A DNA stretch of 64,000 nucleotides from Streptomyces sp. WP-1 (GCF_030450125.1 NZ_CP123923.1:3534001-3598000); one strand, 5' to 3'. Positions 15,703-25,431 are shown, counted from the first letter of the stretch. The notes: generated by a model not told the origin, from the letters alone. Numbers and translations are program-made.

Positions 15703-17276
15703 TGGCGGGGGGCGTGGGGACCTGGGCACGCGAGCATGTGTGGGAGATCCCGCTGCGCCGGTATCTGTCCCTGCTGCTGGCGGCGGCCCTGGTGGCGGGC
15801 GGCGTCTTCGGGGTGCGCACCCTGATGCACGACGACCGGCGGTGCGCGCCGGGGGTGTCACGGCCCGCGGGCAGCGACGAGTGCGTGGGCGTGGCGAGCG
15901 GGGTGTACGACTTCGGGCAGCCCCGCTTCCACCAGGTGGTGGAGGCGATCGGCCGGGAGAACAAGGGCCTGCGGAGCGGGAGTTACGTCACGGTGGCGCT
16001 GATGCTGCCGTTCACCTCCACCTCGGTGACCAATCTGAACGACATCGAGCATCAGCTCCAGGGCGCCTATCTCGCCCAGTACGCGGCCAACCACGACTCC
16101 AACGGGCAGTCCCCGCAGATCCGCCTGGTGCTCGCCAACTCCGGTACGGGCGAGGACAGCTGGCGGCCGACGGTGGACCAGCTGGCGGGGATGACCCGGA
16201 GCGCGGACCGGCTGCGGGCGGTCGCCGGCATAGGGCAGAGCACCGATCCCAACCAGGCGGCCGTGGCGGCGCTGACCAGGCTCGGCATCCCGGTGATCGG
16301 CTCGTCCATCACCGCCGACGAGCTGGCCAACGGGCAGCGCGGCAAGAAGCCGGACCCCTACCCCGGGCTCGCCCGGGTGGCGCCGACCAACACCGACGAG
16401 GCCCGCGCGCTCGCCTCGTACACCAAGGCGAAGGCGAACCGGACCAACGAGAACAAGGCCATGCTGGTCTACGACAAGCCGGGCGACCCGTACACGAACT
16501 CGCTGAAGCAGTCGTTCACCACGCTGATGAACGGCTCGCCGTACCAGCCGGTCCTGGAGCAGCCGTTCACCCCGCCCGCCGACCGCAGCCAGGAGGGCAC
16601 CACCGCGAACACCTTCCGGCAGATCACCAACATCGTGTGCGACACCCCCCGGGACACCCACACGATCCTGTTCGCGGGCCGGCACACCCAGCTGCGGCAG
16701 TTCGTGAACGCGCTGGGCGACCGCGGCTGCATGGACCGCTCCTTCCAGGTCCTCACCGGCGACGAGGCGTCCTACCTCACCTATGAGAAGGAGCTGAACC
16801 GCGACGCCCTGCGGCACAACCTCACCGTGCTCTTCACCTCGCTCGCCCACCCGGACGCCTGGCTGAAGAGCCCTCCGAAAACCGGCGGCTCCACGGCGGA
16901 CTACGAGACCCTCCAGCGGCTGCTGAAGACCGCCGAGCACAAGCCGGCCGGGCCGATCGGGCCGGTCGCCCTGGACGACGGCCAGCTGATCATCGGCTAC
17001 GACGCGCTCCAGCTCGCGGTGCACGGCATCCGCGAGGCCGTGCCGGAGGGCCGGAGCATCCCGACCCTCGCGGACGTCGGCCTCCAGTGGCCGCAGGTCA
17101 AGGGCTCGCTGAAGGTGGCCGGGGCGAGCGGCTGGATCTGCCTGGACGAGCACGGCAACCCCTACGACAAGGCCGTACCGATCGTGCGCCTGACCCCGGA
17201 GGGCGACTCGCAGTTCGTGCAGCTGGCCTGGCCGGAGGGGAAGCCGCCGGGGAAGGACTGCCTGCCGCCCGCGTGA
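15702..17276 (+). CDS. Membrane-anchored type 1 periplasmic-binding (LivK-like) protein
   Basis: A 524-residue protein. A single N-terminal transmembrane helix (about residues 21-42, LSLLLAAALVAGGVFGV) has no lipobox or clear cleavage site, so the rest is probably anchored outside. The body looks like a type 1 periplasmic-binding fold of branched-chain amino acid receptors, for example AGIGQSTDPNQAAVAALTRL and GIPVIGSSITADEL. No ABC permease or ATPase genes adjoin it, so it is more likely a sensor than a transporter part. Translation is coupled to the P-loop ATPase by an overlapping stop and start. Confidence 0.82.
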   Translation: MAGGVGTWAREHVWEIPLRRYLSLLLAAALVAGGVFGVRTLMHDDRRCAPGVSRPAGSDECVGVASGVYDFGQPRFHQVVEAIGRENKGLRSGSYVTVALMLPFTSTSVTNLNDIEHQLQGAYLAQYAANHDSNGQSPQIRLVLANSGTGEDSWRPTVDQLAGMTRSADRLRAVAGIGQSTDPNQAAVAALTRLGIPVIGSSITADELANGQRGKKPDPYPGLARVAPTNTDEARALASYTKAKANRTNENKAMLVYDKPGDPYTNSLKQSFTTLMNGSPYQPVLEQPFTPPADRSQEGTTANTFRQITNIVCDTPRDTHTILFAGRHTQLRQFVNALGDRGCMDRSFQVLTGDEASYLTYEKELNRDALRHNLTVLFTSLAHPDAWLKSPPKTGGSTADYETLQRLLKTAEHKPAGPIGPVALDDGQLIIGYDALQLAVHGIREAVPEGRSIPTLADVGLQWPQVKGSLKVAGASGWICLDEHGNPYDKAVPIVRLTPEGDSQFVQLAWPEGKPPGKDCLPPA

Positions 17277-17287
17277 GACCGGCTCGG

Positions 17288-17701
17288 CTACGTACGGGAG
17301 GCCGGCCCCAGCATGGCGATCAGTTGTTCGAATCTATGGCGCCAGTCCGTGTCCGAGAGCCCCTCGCCCTGGAACTCGTGGGTGAAGCGCAGCACGCACT
17401 CCGCCGTCCCGTCCCGTTCCAGATGGAACCGCAGCCGGCCGCCGCCCTCGTCGAGGGTGTACTCGGCGACCCGGTCCACGTCCCAGGCGGTGATCCGCCC
17501 CGAGCCCAGGCCGCGCAGCGAGACCGCGCCGTCGAGCCGGGGTTCGAGAACGCCGACGGCGGTGCACCACGCCCCGATCCCCTCGGGGGTGGCCACCGCC
17601 GTCCAGACGTCTTCCATGGGCCTCGGGAGCCGCACCAGGAAATGGAGTATGTGCGTGTTCCCGTGGGTCTGACTGGTGCCCTGCGCGATGGAACCGCTCA
17701 T
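17288..17701 (-). CDS. SRPBCC (START-like) family protein
   Basis: A 137-residue single-domain protein of the Bet v1-like fold. HILHFLVRLPRPMEDVWTAVATPEGIGAW is the usual first strand and helix with the PxxxVW pattern (residues about 18-46), and the final helix is HRFEQLIAML. Such proteins bind hydrophobic ligands or act as cyclases or chaperone activators; no specific role can be assigned. It starts at ATG 17701 and converges closely with the binding-protein gene (11 nt gap). Confidence 0.8.
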   Translation of the reverse strand: MSGSIAQGTSQTHGNTHILHFLVRLPRPMEDVWTAVATPEGIGAWCTAVGVLEPRLDGAVSLRGLGSGRITAWDVDRVAEYTLDEGGGRLRFHLERDGTAECVLRFTHEFQGEGLSDTDWRHRFEQLIAMLGPASRT

Positions 17702-17726
17702 GGCTCCAGTGTGGGCGAGCCCTCGC

Positions 17727-18824
17727 TCACACGCCCGCGTAGGAGTGCTTGCCGGTGACGAAGATGTTCACGCCGTAGAAGTTGAACAGCCAGCAGGCGA
17801 ACGCGATCATGGCCAGGTAGGCGGCCTTGCGGCCCTTCCAGCCGGCCGTGGCGCGGGCGTGCAAATAGCAGGCGTAGGCGACCCAGGTGATGAACGACCA
17901 GGTCTCCTTCGGGTCCCAGTTCCAGTAGCGGCCCCAGGCGTCGCCCGCCCAGATCGCGCCCGCGATGATCGTGAACGTCCACAGCGGGAAGACGGCCGCG
18001 TTGACCCGGTAGGCGAACTTGTCCAGAGAGGCCGAGGCGGGCAGCCGCTCCAGCACCGAGGTGGCGAAGGAGCCCGGCTTGATCCCGGCCTCCAGCTTGT
18101 TCTCGTACGAGTCCTTGAACAGGTACAGGATGGTGGCGACCGCGCCGACGTAGAACACCGCGCCGCAGAAGATCGCGGTGGAGACGTGGATGTACAGCCA
18201 GTACGAGTGCAGGGCCGGGACCAGCTGGTCGCTGGCCGTGTAGAGCACGGTCACGGCGAGGCCGAGGAGCAGCAGCACCGTGGTGGTCAGGAACAGGCCG
18301 AGCCAGCGCACGTTCTTCTTCAGCGCCAGCAGCACCAGGTACAGGCCCACGGCCACCGTGGTGAACGTGATGCTGAACTCGTACATGTTGCCCCAGGGCG
18401 CCCGCCGCACCGAGGCCGCGCGGGCGACCACACCGGCGAGCTGCACCACGAAGGCCAGCACGGTCAGCGAGACCGCGATCCGGCCGTACATGTCGCCCTG
18501 GACGTCACCGCCGTGCGCGCCGGGCCCGTCCGGCACGTCCCGGGCACCGGCCGCCGCGCGCACCACGACCTTCGGGCGCTCCAGTACGGCGGTGCCGCCG
18601 GCCTTCTTCACGGTGACGGCGGGGCCCGCCTGCTGCTTGCCCTCGGCGGTGAGCGCGTTGGCCGTACGGGCCACCTTGCTGCGGCTGCCGAAGATCCACT
18701 CGGCGATGTAGGCGAGGAAGGCCAGCGTGTACACGGTCATCGCGGAGTAGATGAGCGTGTTGCTCATGCTCGCGAGATGCTCGTTGGTCGCTGTGGCCAG
18801 CTCTGTTGCGGCGGCGAGAGTCAC
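17727..18824 (-). CDS. ccsB: Cytochrome c biogenesis protein CcsB/ResC
   Basis: A 365-residue multi-pass membrane protein of system II cytochrome c maturation. It carries the haem-handling tryptophan-rich motif WGRYWNWDPKETWSF near the C-terminus (about residues 295-309), with membrane histidines on either side. With ResB it forms the synthase that delivers haem to apocytochrome c outside the membrane. Its start overlaps the resB stop by 4 nt. It is the last gene of the resA-ccdA-resB-ccsB set. Confidence 0.93.
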   Translation of the reverse strand: MTLAAATELATATNEHLASMSNTLIYSAMTVYTLAFLAYIAEWIFGSRSKVARTANALTAEGKQQAGPAVTVKKAGGTAVLERPKVVVRAAAGARDVPDGPGAHGGDVQGDMYGRIAVSLTVLAFVVQLAGVVARAASVRRAPWGNMYEFSITFTTVAVGLYLVLLALKKNVRWLGLFLTTTVLLLLGLAVTVLYTASDQLVPALHSYWLYIHVSTAIFCGAVFYVGAVATILYLFKDSYENKLEAGIKPGSFATSVLERLPASASLDKFAYRVNAAVFPLWTFTIIAGAIWAGDAWGRYWNWDPKETWSFITWVAYACYLHARATAGWKGRKAAYLAMIAFACWLFNFYGVNIFVTGKHSYAGV

Positions 18825-20533
18825 TTCTCAGCCCCTTCGGCAGGTACGACGTGAGGGTCGGGGGAGGTTGCGGGGGCGTCGTCCGGGTCGGGAGCCCCCG
18901 GCGCCTGGTCGTAGAGGATCCCGGCGAGATCGCCCAGCTCCTCCGGCAGCTTGGCGGACTCGCTGCGGCCGAGCCCGGCCATCTCGACGACGGTCACGCC
19001 GTCGGCACCGCGCACCGCCCGCACCCAGACGCGGCGGCGCTGGATGAACAGGGACGCGGCCAGACCGAAGATCGCGGCGAGCGCGCCGGTCAGCGCCCAG
19101 ACGCTGCCCGGCTCCTGGACGATCTCGAAGCCGGCCCACTGCTTCACGTCCTTCTCGAACGTGATGGAACCGGCGCCGTTCGGCAGCTTCATGGTGTCGC
19201 CGGGCTTGAGCAGCTTCTTCAGCAGCTGGCCCTTGCCGTCCTTGAACGCCTTCATGTGGCTCGTGTCGAGCTGGTACACGCTCTGCGGGATGCCCGCGTC
19301 CACGCCCAGGTCGCCGTGGTAGGCGTTGACCGCGAGCAGCGGGTTCAGCAGCGCCGGGAACTGCGACATCATCGTGCCGGACTTCGGGTCGAAGGTCGGC
19401 ACGAAGAACGCCTGGAAGCCGAGCTGCTCGCTCTTGCCCCGGGGGTCCTTGTAGCCGTCCATCACCTTGACGACACCGTTGGAGGTGACGTTGCCGTCGA
19501 GCGGCAGCAGCGGCACGGCGTCCTGGTAGACGACCCTGCCCTTGCCGTCGCGGACGGTGACGACCGGGGCGTAGCCGTGGCTGACGAGGTAGACCTTGGA
19601 GTCGCCGATGTGCAGCGGCTCGTTGACCTTGATCGTGGTCTTCTTGCGCTTGCCGTAGGCGCCGACGCTGTAGTCGATCGTCGCCTGGAAGGTGCGCGGC
19701 GTGCCGCGGTTGGGGCCGCTGGCCTCGTAGGTGCCGGTGAACTTCTTCAGGTCGAAGCTGAACGGCACCAGGTCGTCGCTGCGGAACATGCTGCCGGACT
19801 TCATGTCGTCGTACATCGGCAGCGCGTTGGAGAAGCCGTCGCCCTCCACCATCAGCTTGGTGCCGTCCGACTTGTACATCTGGCCCCAGGCAAAGGAGAC
19901 CAGGAGCACGATCAGGGCGATGTGGAAGACCAGGTTGCCCAGTTCACGCAGATAGCCCTTCTCCGCGGCGACCGCGTCACCCTCGGCGTGGGCGCGGAAG
20001 CGGCGCCGCTTGAGCAGCTTGAGCGCGGCCTCGCGGACCTCCTCGGGCTCCGCCGTCGTACGCCAGGTCGTGTACGCGGGCAGCCGGGTCAGCCGCTTGG
20101 GCGCGCCCGGGGGCCGGCCGCGCAGCTGCCCGATGAACTGCCAGGCGCGCGGCACGATGCAGCCGATGAGGGAGATGAACAGCAGGATGTAGATCGCGGA
20201 GAACCACACCGAGCTGTAGACGTGGAAGAGGCCGAGCTTGTCGTAGACGGGCGCGAGCGTCTTGTGGGCCTGCTGGAAGTCGGCGACCTTGTTGATGTCG
20301 GCGCCGGACTGCGGGATCAGCGAGCCGGGGATCGCGGCCAGCGACAGCATCAGGAGCAGCAGCAGCGCGATCCGCATGGAGGTCAGCTGCCGCCAGAACC
20401 AGCGGATCCAGCCGATCACCCCAAGGGCGGGCACGCCGGTGAGCGGCTCCTCGCGCGGGGCGGTGGACAGCTGGGACCCGGCGGCGCCGAGTTCCTCCTG
20501 GTCCTGGCCCTTGTCGGTTTCGGTCTTGCTCAT
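18821..20533 (-). CDS. resB: Cytochrome c biogenesis protein ResB
   Basis: A 570-residue ResB protein. Hydrophobic helices near residues 53-70 and 112-130, one near 195-212, and a last one near 480-500 frame a large extracytoplasmic domain. SMRIALLLLLMLSLAAIPGS is the typical first helix region. It partners CcsB in system II haem attachment. The C-terminal acidic, Pro-rich tail is variable. It starts at ATG 20533 and follows ccdA by 3 nt, consistent with one transcript. Confidence 0.93.
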   Translation of the reverse strand: MSKTETDKGQDQEELGAAGSQLSTAPREEPLTGVPALGVIGWIRWFWRQLTSMRIALLLLLMLSLAAIPGSLIPQSGADINKVADFQQAHKTLAPVYDKLGLFHVYSSVWFSAIYILLFISLIGCIVPRAWQFIGQLRGRPPGAPKRLTRLPAYTTWRTTAEPEEVREAALKLLKRRRFRAHAEGDAVAAEKGYLRELGNLVFHIALIVLLVSFAWGQMYKSDGTKLMVEGDGFSNALPMYDDMKSGSMFRSDDLVPFSFDLKKFTGTYEASGPNRGTPRTFQATIDYSVGAYGKRKKTTIKVNEPLHIGDSKVYLVSHGYAPVVTVRDGKGRVVYQDAVPLLPLDGNVTSNGVVKVMDGYKDPRGKSEQLGFQAFFVPTFDPKSGTMMSQFPALLNPLLAVNAYHGDLGVDAGIPQSVYQLDTSHMKAFKDGKGQLLKKLLKPGDTMKLPNGAGSITFEKDVKQWAGFEIVQEPGSVWALTGALAAIFGLAASLFIQRRRVWVRAVRGADGVTVVEMAGLGRSESAKLPEELGDLAGILYDQAPGAPDPDDAPATSPDPHVVPAEGAEK

Positions 20534-20536
20534 CGA

Positions 20537-21301
20537 TCAGATCCCCACAGTGAAGCCGTTGGACCAGGTCTGCATCTGCTGCACCAGGCTGTCCCAGGCG
20601 CCGGTCAGCAGCAGCACACCGGTCGCGATCATCATCGTGCCGCCGATGCGCATCACCCACACATAGTGGCGCTTGACCCAGCCGAAGGCGCCGAGGGCCT
20701 TGCGGAAGGCCACGGCCGCCAGCACGAAGGGCACGCCGAGGCCCAGGCAGTAGGCGATCATCAGGGTCGCCCCGCGTACCGCGCTCGATTCCTGCATGGC
20801 GAGGATGTTCACGGAGGCGAGGGTCGGGCCGATGCACGGCGTCCAGCCGATCCCGAACAGCGCGCCCACTATCGGGGCGCCGAGCAGTCCGGTCGACGGC
20901 CGCTTGTGGAAGCGGAACTCGCGCTGGGTGAACCAGGGCATCAGGCCCATGAAGAAGACGCCCATGAGGATCATGACGACGCCGAGCACCTTGGACAGGA
21001 CGTCCTTGTGCTCCTGGAGGGTCCAGCCGAAGGAGCCGAACAGCGCCCCGCCGGAGACGAACACCGCGCTGAAGCCGAGCACGAACAGGGAGGCGCCGGC
21101 GACCATGCGGCCGCGCCGGGCCTCGGCCAGGTCGGTGCCGACCACGCCGGTGACGTAGGAGAGGTAGCCCGGCACCAGCGGCAGGACGCAGGGCGAGAAG
21201 AAGGAGATGAGCCCGCCGAGCAGGGCGACGGGCAGCGCGACCAGCAGCGCCCCGTGGAGCACCGTCTCGTTCTGCGCGGCCAGCGTCACGGTCGTACCCA
21301 C
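20537..21301 (-). CDS. ccdA: Cytochrome c biogenesis protein CcdA
   Basis: A 254-residue, roughly six-helix membrane protein that passes electrons from cytoplasmic thioredoxin to extracytoplasmic ResA. The two redox cysteines are in FFSPCVLPLVPGYLSYV (helix 1) and GWTPCIGPTLASV (helix 4). It starts at GTG 21301, right after the resA stop, and precedes resB by 3 nt. Gene order and spacing support an operon. Confidence 0.93.
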   Translation of the reverse strand: MGTTVTLAAQNETVLHGALLVALPVALLGGLISFFSPCVLPLVPGYLSYVTGVVGTDLAEARRGRMVAGASLFVLGFSAVFVSGGALFGSFGWTLQEHKDVLSKVLGVVMILMGVFFMGLMPWFTQREFRFHKRPSTGLLGAPIVGALFGIGWTPCIGPTLASVNILAMQESSAVRGATLMIAYCLGLGVPFVLAAVAFRKALGAFGWVKRHYVWVMRIGGTMMIATGVLLLTGAWDSLVQQMQTWSNGFTVGI

Positions 21302-21302
21302 G

Positions 21303-21893
21303 TCACTTCTCCGCGACGACCGGCTTGAGCATCTTCAGCAGCGTGGTGTCGTCCAGCGCCTCCAGGGCGCGCGCGGCGACCTTCCCGTGCCGGTCGATGA
21401 TGAGCGTGGAGGGGATCAGCTGGGGGTTCAGCGTGCCCTTCTTGAAGCGCAGCATGAGCTTGCCCGTGGGGTCGTACAGGCTCGGGTAGGTGATCCCGTG
21501 CGCCTTCTCGAACTCGACCGCGGGGGTCGTGCTGGTGTCGCGGGTGTTGATCCCGACGAACCGCACGCCCTTGCCCTCGTACGCCTTCGACACCTTGGCG
21601 AAGTACTGGGCCTCTTCGCGGCACGGGCTGCACCACGAGCCCCAGACGTTGATGACGACGACCTGGCCCTTGTAATCGGCCACGTCCACCGACTTGCCGT
21701 CGATCGTCTTTCCGGACAGGTCCGGGGCCGCGGTGCGCTTGCTCACCGGCACGGTGTCGATGCCGTTGTTGCCGGTGACGAAGTTCGTGTTGCCGCCGCC
21801 GCCCGAAGTGCCGCCCTTGCCGCACGCGGACAGGGACAGGGCCGCGGTGACGGCCACGGCGCCGAGCAGGACGGCGCGGCTACGGGTACTCAT
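21303..21893 (-). CDS. resA: ResA/TlpA-like thiol-disulfide lipoprotein
   Basis: A 196-residue extracytoplasmic thioredoxin-fold lipoprotein that keeps apocytochrome c haem-binding cysteines reduced. The lipobox LSAC puts the lipidated residue at Cys24, and the active site WCSPC is at residues 87-91. It receives electrons from CcdA, encoded directly downstream. ATG 21893 gives a normal signal peptide. A good ribosome site is not evident directly before this start. Confidence 0.9.
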   Translation of the reverse strand: MSTRSRAVLLGAVAVTAALSLSACGKGGTSGGGGNTNFVTGNNGIDTVPVSKRTAAPDLSGKTIDGKSVDVADYKGQVVVINVWGSWCSPCREEAQYFAKVSKAYEGKGVRFVGINTRDTSTTPAVEFEKAHGITYPSLYDPTGKLMLRFKKGTLNPQLIPSTLIIDRHGKVAARALEALDDTTLLKMLKPVVAEK

Positions 21894-22010
21894 GTGAAAA
21901 GTTTCGCATGTCGTTCCCGGGGTTCTCGCGCACCCCCCTGCGGGGCGGAAAACCGCATTTCAGGAGGTATTTACACGGGACATTCCGGGCGGCGGTCGGC
22001 CGGGGCCGGT

Positions 22011-23261
22011 TCAGGCGAGGAACGTCTTCCAGCCACCCGTGGGCTGGTGGCCGACGTCCAGCGTGCGCAGCTTGTCGAGGACCTCGGGCTTCTGGACGTC
22101 GATCCAGTCCGTGAACTCCTTGAAGGAGACCATCCGGACGTCGGCGCCCTTGTCCCGCTGGGCCGCGATGTGCTTGAACGCCTCCTCGACGGAGTCCATG
22201 TAGATCCCGCCGTTCCACTGCTCGAAGTGGTTGCCGATGAAGAACGGCGCGCGGTTCGTCTCGTACGCCCGCTGGAAGCCGGCGATGTACGCCGCCGCGG
22301 ACTGCTTGCGCCAGCCCGGGTAGTTGTAGGCGGGCGCCTTGGTGGAGTTCTGGGACTGGTTGGCGAGCATGTTGTAGTCCATGGACAGCACCTCGAAGCT
22401 GTGCCCGGGGAACGGCACGGCCTGGAGCGGGTAGTCCCAGATGCCCTGGCGCTTGACCGGCCAGACCTGGCGGCCGCCCGGGGACGAGGCGTCGTAGCGC
22501 CAGCCCAGCTCGCGGGCGGTGGGCAGCAGGTTGTCCTGGCCCAGCAGGCAGGGGGTGCGGCCGCCGGCCAGCTCCTTGTCGTAGTCGAAGGGAAGCGCGG
22601 GCATGTCGTGCCAGCCGGTGTTGGTCTTCCACTCCTTGACGAAGGACTTCGCCTGGTCGATCTCGCTCTTCCACTGCTGTGGCGTCCACCACTTCACCGA
22701 GGTGTGCGCCTCGCCGCAGAAGTGCCCGTTGAAGTGGGTGCCTATCTCATGGCCCTCCAGCCACGCCCGGTTGACGTTGGTGAGGGTGGCCTTGATGTGC
22801 TCGTCGGTGAGGTAGCCGATGTCGGAGGCGCCGCGCGCGTTGTTCGGGGGCTCGTACATCCGCTTCTTCGACTCGGGCAGCAGGTAGAGGCCCGAGAGGA
22901 AGAAGGTCATGTGCGCTTCGTGCTGCTTGGCGAGGTCCAGGAAGCGCGGGAAGAGGCCGTTGCCGACCTCGCCGGCGCCGTCCCAGGAGAAGACGACGAA
23001 CTGCGGCGGGGTCTGTCCCGGCTCCAGCGGCTCCGGCTTCTTCGAGTGGCCGGGCTGCTTGCCGGTGAAGGAGGTGGAGCCGTCGCCGATCAGCTTGGCC
23101 GGCCGGTCCTTGCCGCCCTGCACCTGGCGGGAACCGTTCGCGTGCCCGTCGCCGTCCGAGGACTTGAGACTGCCGCAGCCGGACAGGGTGGCGGCGGCCG
23201 CCGCGCCCGCGCCGAGGCCGAGCACTCCCCGGCGGGAGAGGTTCCGGGAGACGGTACGCAT
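22011..23261 (-). CDS. Tat-exported lipoprotein, polysaccharide deacetylase-like
   Basis: A 416-residue secreted protein. The N-terminus has a twin-arginine motif (SRRGVLGLG) and a lipobox (LSGC), so it is probably exported folded and lipid-anchored. VVFSWDGAGEVGNGLFPRFL and AHMTFFLSGLYLL are the NodB-type deacetylase strands, and HEIGTHFNGHFCG gives the metal-binding His pattern. The usual first motif TFDDG is replaced by SWDGAG, so activity may be altered. It sits downstream of the phosphatase/hemL genes but has its own AT-rich upstream region with a leader hairpin. Confidence 0.82.
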   Translation of the reverse strand: MRTVSRNLSRRGVLGLGAGAAAAATLSGCGSLKSSDGDGHANGSRQVQGGKDRPAKLIGDGSTSFTGKQPGHSKKPEPLEPGQTPPQFVVFSWDGAGEVGNGLFPRFLDLAKQHEAHMTFFLSGLYLLPESKKRMYEPPNNARGASDIGYLTDEHIKATLTNVNRAWLEGHEIGTHFNGHFCGEAHTSVKWWTPQQWKSEIDQAKSFVKEWKTNTGWHDMPALPFDYDKELAGGRTPCLLGQDNLLPTARELGWRYDASSPGGRQVWPVKRQGIWDYPLQAVPFPGHSFEVLSMDYNMLANQSQNSTKAPAYNYPGWRKQSAAAYIAGFQRAYETNRAPFFIGNHFEQWNGGIYMDSVEEAFKHIAAQRDKGADVRMVSFKEFTDWIDVQKPEVLDKLRTLDVGHQPTGGWKTFLA

Positions 23262-23274
23262 GAAAGATCCCCGA

Positions 23275-23322
23275 TTCGTCGCGCGTGGTGATGGTGGTCA
23301 CCCAGAGAGAGGGCGCGACGAA
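23275..23322 (-). promoter_or_regulatory. Leader stem-loop and AT-rich promoter region of the deacetylase-like gene
   Basis: A 10-bp perfect inverted repeat, TTCGTCGCGC with GCGCGACGAA, spans 23275-23284 and 23313-23322 with a 28-nt loop, ending 13 nt before the start codon. Further upstream, 23336-23385 is unusually AT-rich for this genome (AATTAATATG and TAATAT) and is the likely promoter. No known riboswitch fold was recognised. Confidence 0.5.
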
Positions 23323-23398
23323 CGGGGAGGTTCCTTCAATTAATATGTTTTTCGTAATATCCCTGGCAAAAGGATGCTAAGCGCCACTTAACGGACCG

Positions 23399-24109
23399 TC
23401 AGGCGCCGAACGCCTTCCCCTGCCCGCCGCCCTTCTGCGGCTGGGCACCGGCCCGCAGATGCGCGGGGACCAGGTCGATGGCGGGCTCGCTGTAGCCGAC
23501 CGACACGATCCGGTCGCCGAGGTAGGTGAAGGACGTCAGCGACGCGAGGGTGCACTGCCGCTTGCGCGGGTCGTGCCACAGCCGCCGCCGCTCCACGTAC
23601 GACCGTACGATCCACACCGGCAGCTGATGGCTGACCAGCACCGCCTCATGGCCGCGCGCCCGGTCCTTGGCCGCGTCCAGCGCGCCCATCATCCGCACGA
23701 CCTGGTCCACGTACGGCTCGCCCCAGGACGGCCGGAACGGGTTGACCAGGTGCTTCCAGTTCCCCGGCCGCTGCAGCGCGCCGTCGCCGACGCCGAAGGT
23801 CTTGCCCTGGAAGACGTTCTCGGCCTCGATCAGCCGCGCGTCGGTGTCCAGGTCGAGGCCCTGCGCCTTGGCGATCGGGGTGGCGGTCTCCTGCGCCCGC
23901 TCCAGCGGGGAGGCGCAGACATAGGTGATGTCGCGCGGGGCGAGGTGCTCCGCGACCCGGTCGGCCATCCTCCGGCCCAGCTCGGACAGGTGGTAGCCGG
24001 GCAGCCGCCCGTACAGGACGCCCTCCGGGTTCTCCACCTCCCCGTGCCGCATGAGATGGACGACCGTGACGTCCTTGTCGCTGCCGCTCACACTGTTTCC
24101 GATGGTCAC
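23399..24109 (-). CDS. Histidine phosphatase family protein (phosphoglycerate mutase-like)
   Basis: A 236-residue histidine phosphatase. [12 protein letters not shown] carries the phospho-accepting RHG motif (residues ~19-21), and [11 protein letters not shown] and LVSHQLPVW supply the second Arg and the second His. The substrate is unknown; the family includes mutases and broad phosphatases. It begins with GTG 24109 overlapping the hemL stop by 4 nt (GTGA), so it is translationally coupled to hemL and may act on a metabolite linked to haem synthesis. Confidence 0.88.
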   Translation of the reverse strand: MTIGNSVSGSDKDVTVVHLMRHGEVENPEGVLYGRLPGYHLSELGRRMADRVAEHLAPRDITYVCASPLERAQETATPIAKAQGLDLDTDARLIEAENVFQGKTFGVGDGALQRPGNWKHLVNPFRPSWGEPYVDQVVRMMGALDAAKDRARGHEAVLVSHQLPVWIVRSYVERRRLWHDPRKRQCTLASLTSFTYLGDRIVSVGYSEPAIDLVPAHLRAGAQPQKGGGQGKAFGA

Positions 24110-25431
24110 GCGGTGGCCTCCGCAGCCGCACGGGCCGCCGCCGGAAGGGCGTCGGCGATCTTCTGCACGGCCCGCTCGTCGTGGGCCGTGGACACGAACC
24201 AGGACTCGAAGGACGACGGCGGCAGGTAGACGCCGTTCGACAGCAGCGAGTGGAAGAACGCGGTGAAGCGGTACGACTCCTGCCGCTTGGCGTCCTCGTA
24301 GGTGCGCACCTGCCGGTCGGTGAAGAACACCGAGAACATGTTGGACGCGTTCTGCACCCGGTGCGCCACGCCCTCCTTGCTCAGCGCCTCGGTGACCAGC
24401 GACTGGATCTGCGCGGAGACGGCGTCCACCTTCTCGTACGCCGCCTCGTCGAGCAGCCGCAGCTGGGCGATGCCGGCGGCGGTGGCGACGGGGTTCCCGG
24501 AGAGGGTGCCGGCCTGGTAGACGGGCCCGGCGGGCGCGAGGTACGCCATCACGTCCGCCCGGCCGCCGAACGCGGCGGCGGGGAAGCCGCCGCCCATCAC
24601 CTTGCCGAAGGTCATCAGGTCGGGCTTGACCCCGTCGACGCCGTACCAGCCGGCGCGGCTGGTACGGAAGCCGGTCATGACCTCGTCGGAGATGTAGAGG
24701 GCGCCGTTCTTGTGGCAGGCGTCCCGCAGGCCCTGGTTGAAGCCGGGGGCCGGCGGCACGACACCCATGTTGCCGGGCGAGGCCTCGGTGATCACACAGG
24801 CGATCTCGCCGGGGTGGCGGTGGAACGCCTCCTGCACGGCTTCGAGGTCGTTGTACGGCAGCACGATCGTGTCGCTCGCCTGGGCACCGGTGACACCGGG
24901 CGTGTCGGGCAGCGCGAAGGTGGCGACACCGGAGCCGGCGGCGGCGAGCAGGGCGTCCACATGGCCGTGGTAGCAGCCGGCGAACTTGATGACCTTGGAC
25001 CGCCCGGTGAAGCCCCGGGCGAGCCGGATGGCGCTCATCGTCGCCTCGGTCCCGCTGCTGACCAGCCGGACCTGCTCGACGGGCTCGATCCGGGCGACGA
25101 TCTCCTCGGCGAGCGCGACCTCGCCCTCGCCGGGCGTGCCGAAGCTCGTACCTCGGGCGACGGCGTCCTGGACGGCGGCGATGACCTCGGGGTGCGCGTG
25201 CCCGAGGATCATCGGACCCCAGGAGCAGACGAGGTCGACGTACTCCCGGCCGTCGGCGTCGGTGAGGTAGGGACCGCGGCCGGACACCATGAAGCGGGGC
25301 GTGCCGCCGACGGCGTGGAAGGCGCGCACCGGGGAGTTCACACCCCCGGGCGTGACGGCCGAGGCACGGTCGAAGAGCGCCTGGGAGACGGGCGCTTCGT
25401 AGGGATAGGGCGTTTCGCTCGGGGCGCTCAT
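24106..25431 (-). CDS. hemL: Glutamate-1-semialdehyde 2,1-aminomutase
   Basis: HemL converts glutamate-1-semialdehyde to 5-aminolevulinate in the C5 tetrapyrrole pathway. The 441-residue PLP enzyme shows [15 protein letters not shown] (cofactor phosphate region, 125-139), the [11 protein letters not shown]sp249 region and Lys277 in TFGKVMGGG, the Schiff-base residue. I start it at ATG 25431 (MSAPSETPY); longer frames upstream are not conserved-looking. The hemB gene at 61897-62889 encodes the next enzyme but lies far away. Confidence 0.95.
   Translation of the reverse strand: MSAPSETPYPYEAPVSQALFDRASAVTPGGVNSPVRAFHAVGGTPRFMVSGRGPYLTDADGREYVDLVCSWGPMILGHAHPEVIAAVQDAVARGTSFGTPGEGEVALAEEIVARIEPVEQVRLVSSGTEATMSAIRLARGFTGRSKVIKFAGCYHGHVDALLAAAGSGVATFALPDTPGVTGAQASDTIVLPYNDLEAVQEAFHRHPGEIACVITEASPGNMGVVPPAPGFNQGLRDACHKNGALYISDEVMTGFRTSRAGWYGVDGVKPDLMTFGKVMGGGFPAAAFGGRADVMAYLAPAGPVYQAGTLSGNPVATAAGIAQLRLLDEAAYEKVDAVSAQIQSLVTEALSKEGVAHRVQNASNMFSVFFTDRQVRTYEDAKRQESYRFTAFFHSLLSNGVYLPPSSFESWFVSTAHDERAVQKIADALPAAARAAAEATA

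Noticed and set aside
15702-17276. Branched-chain amino acid ABC transporter
   Set aside because: Binding-protein fold only, membrane-anchored, with no permease or transporter ATPase genes; the upstream ATPase is not of the ABC type (no LSGGQ-like motif seen).
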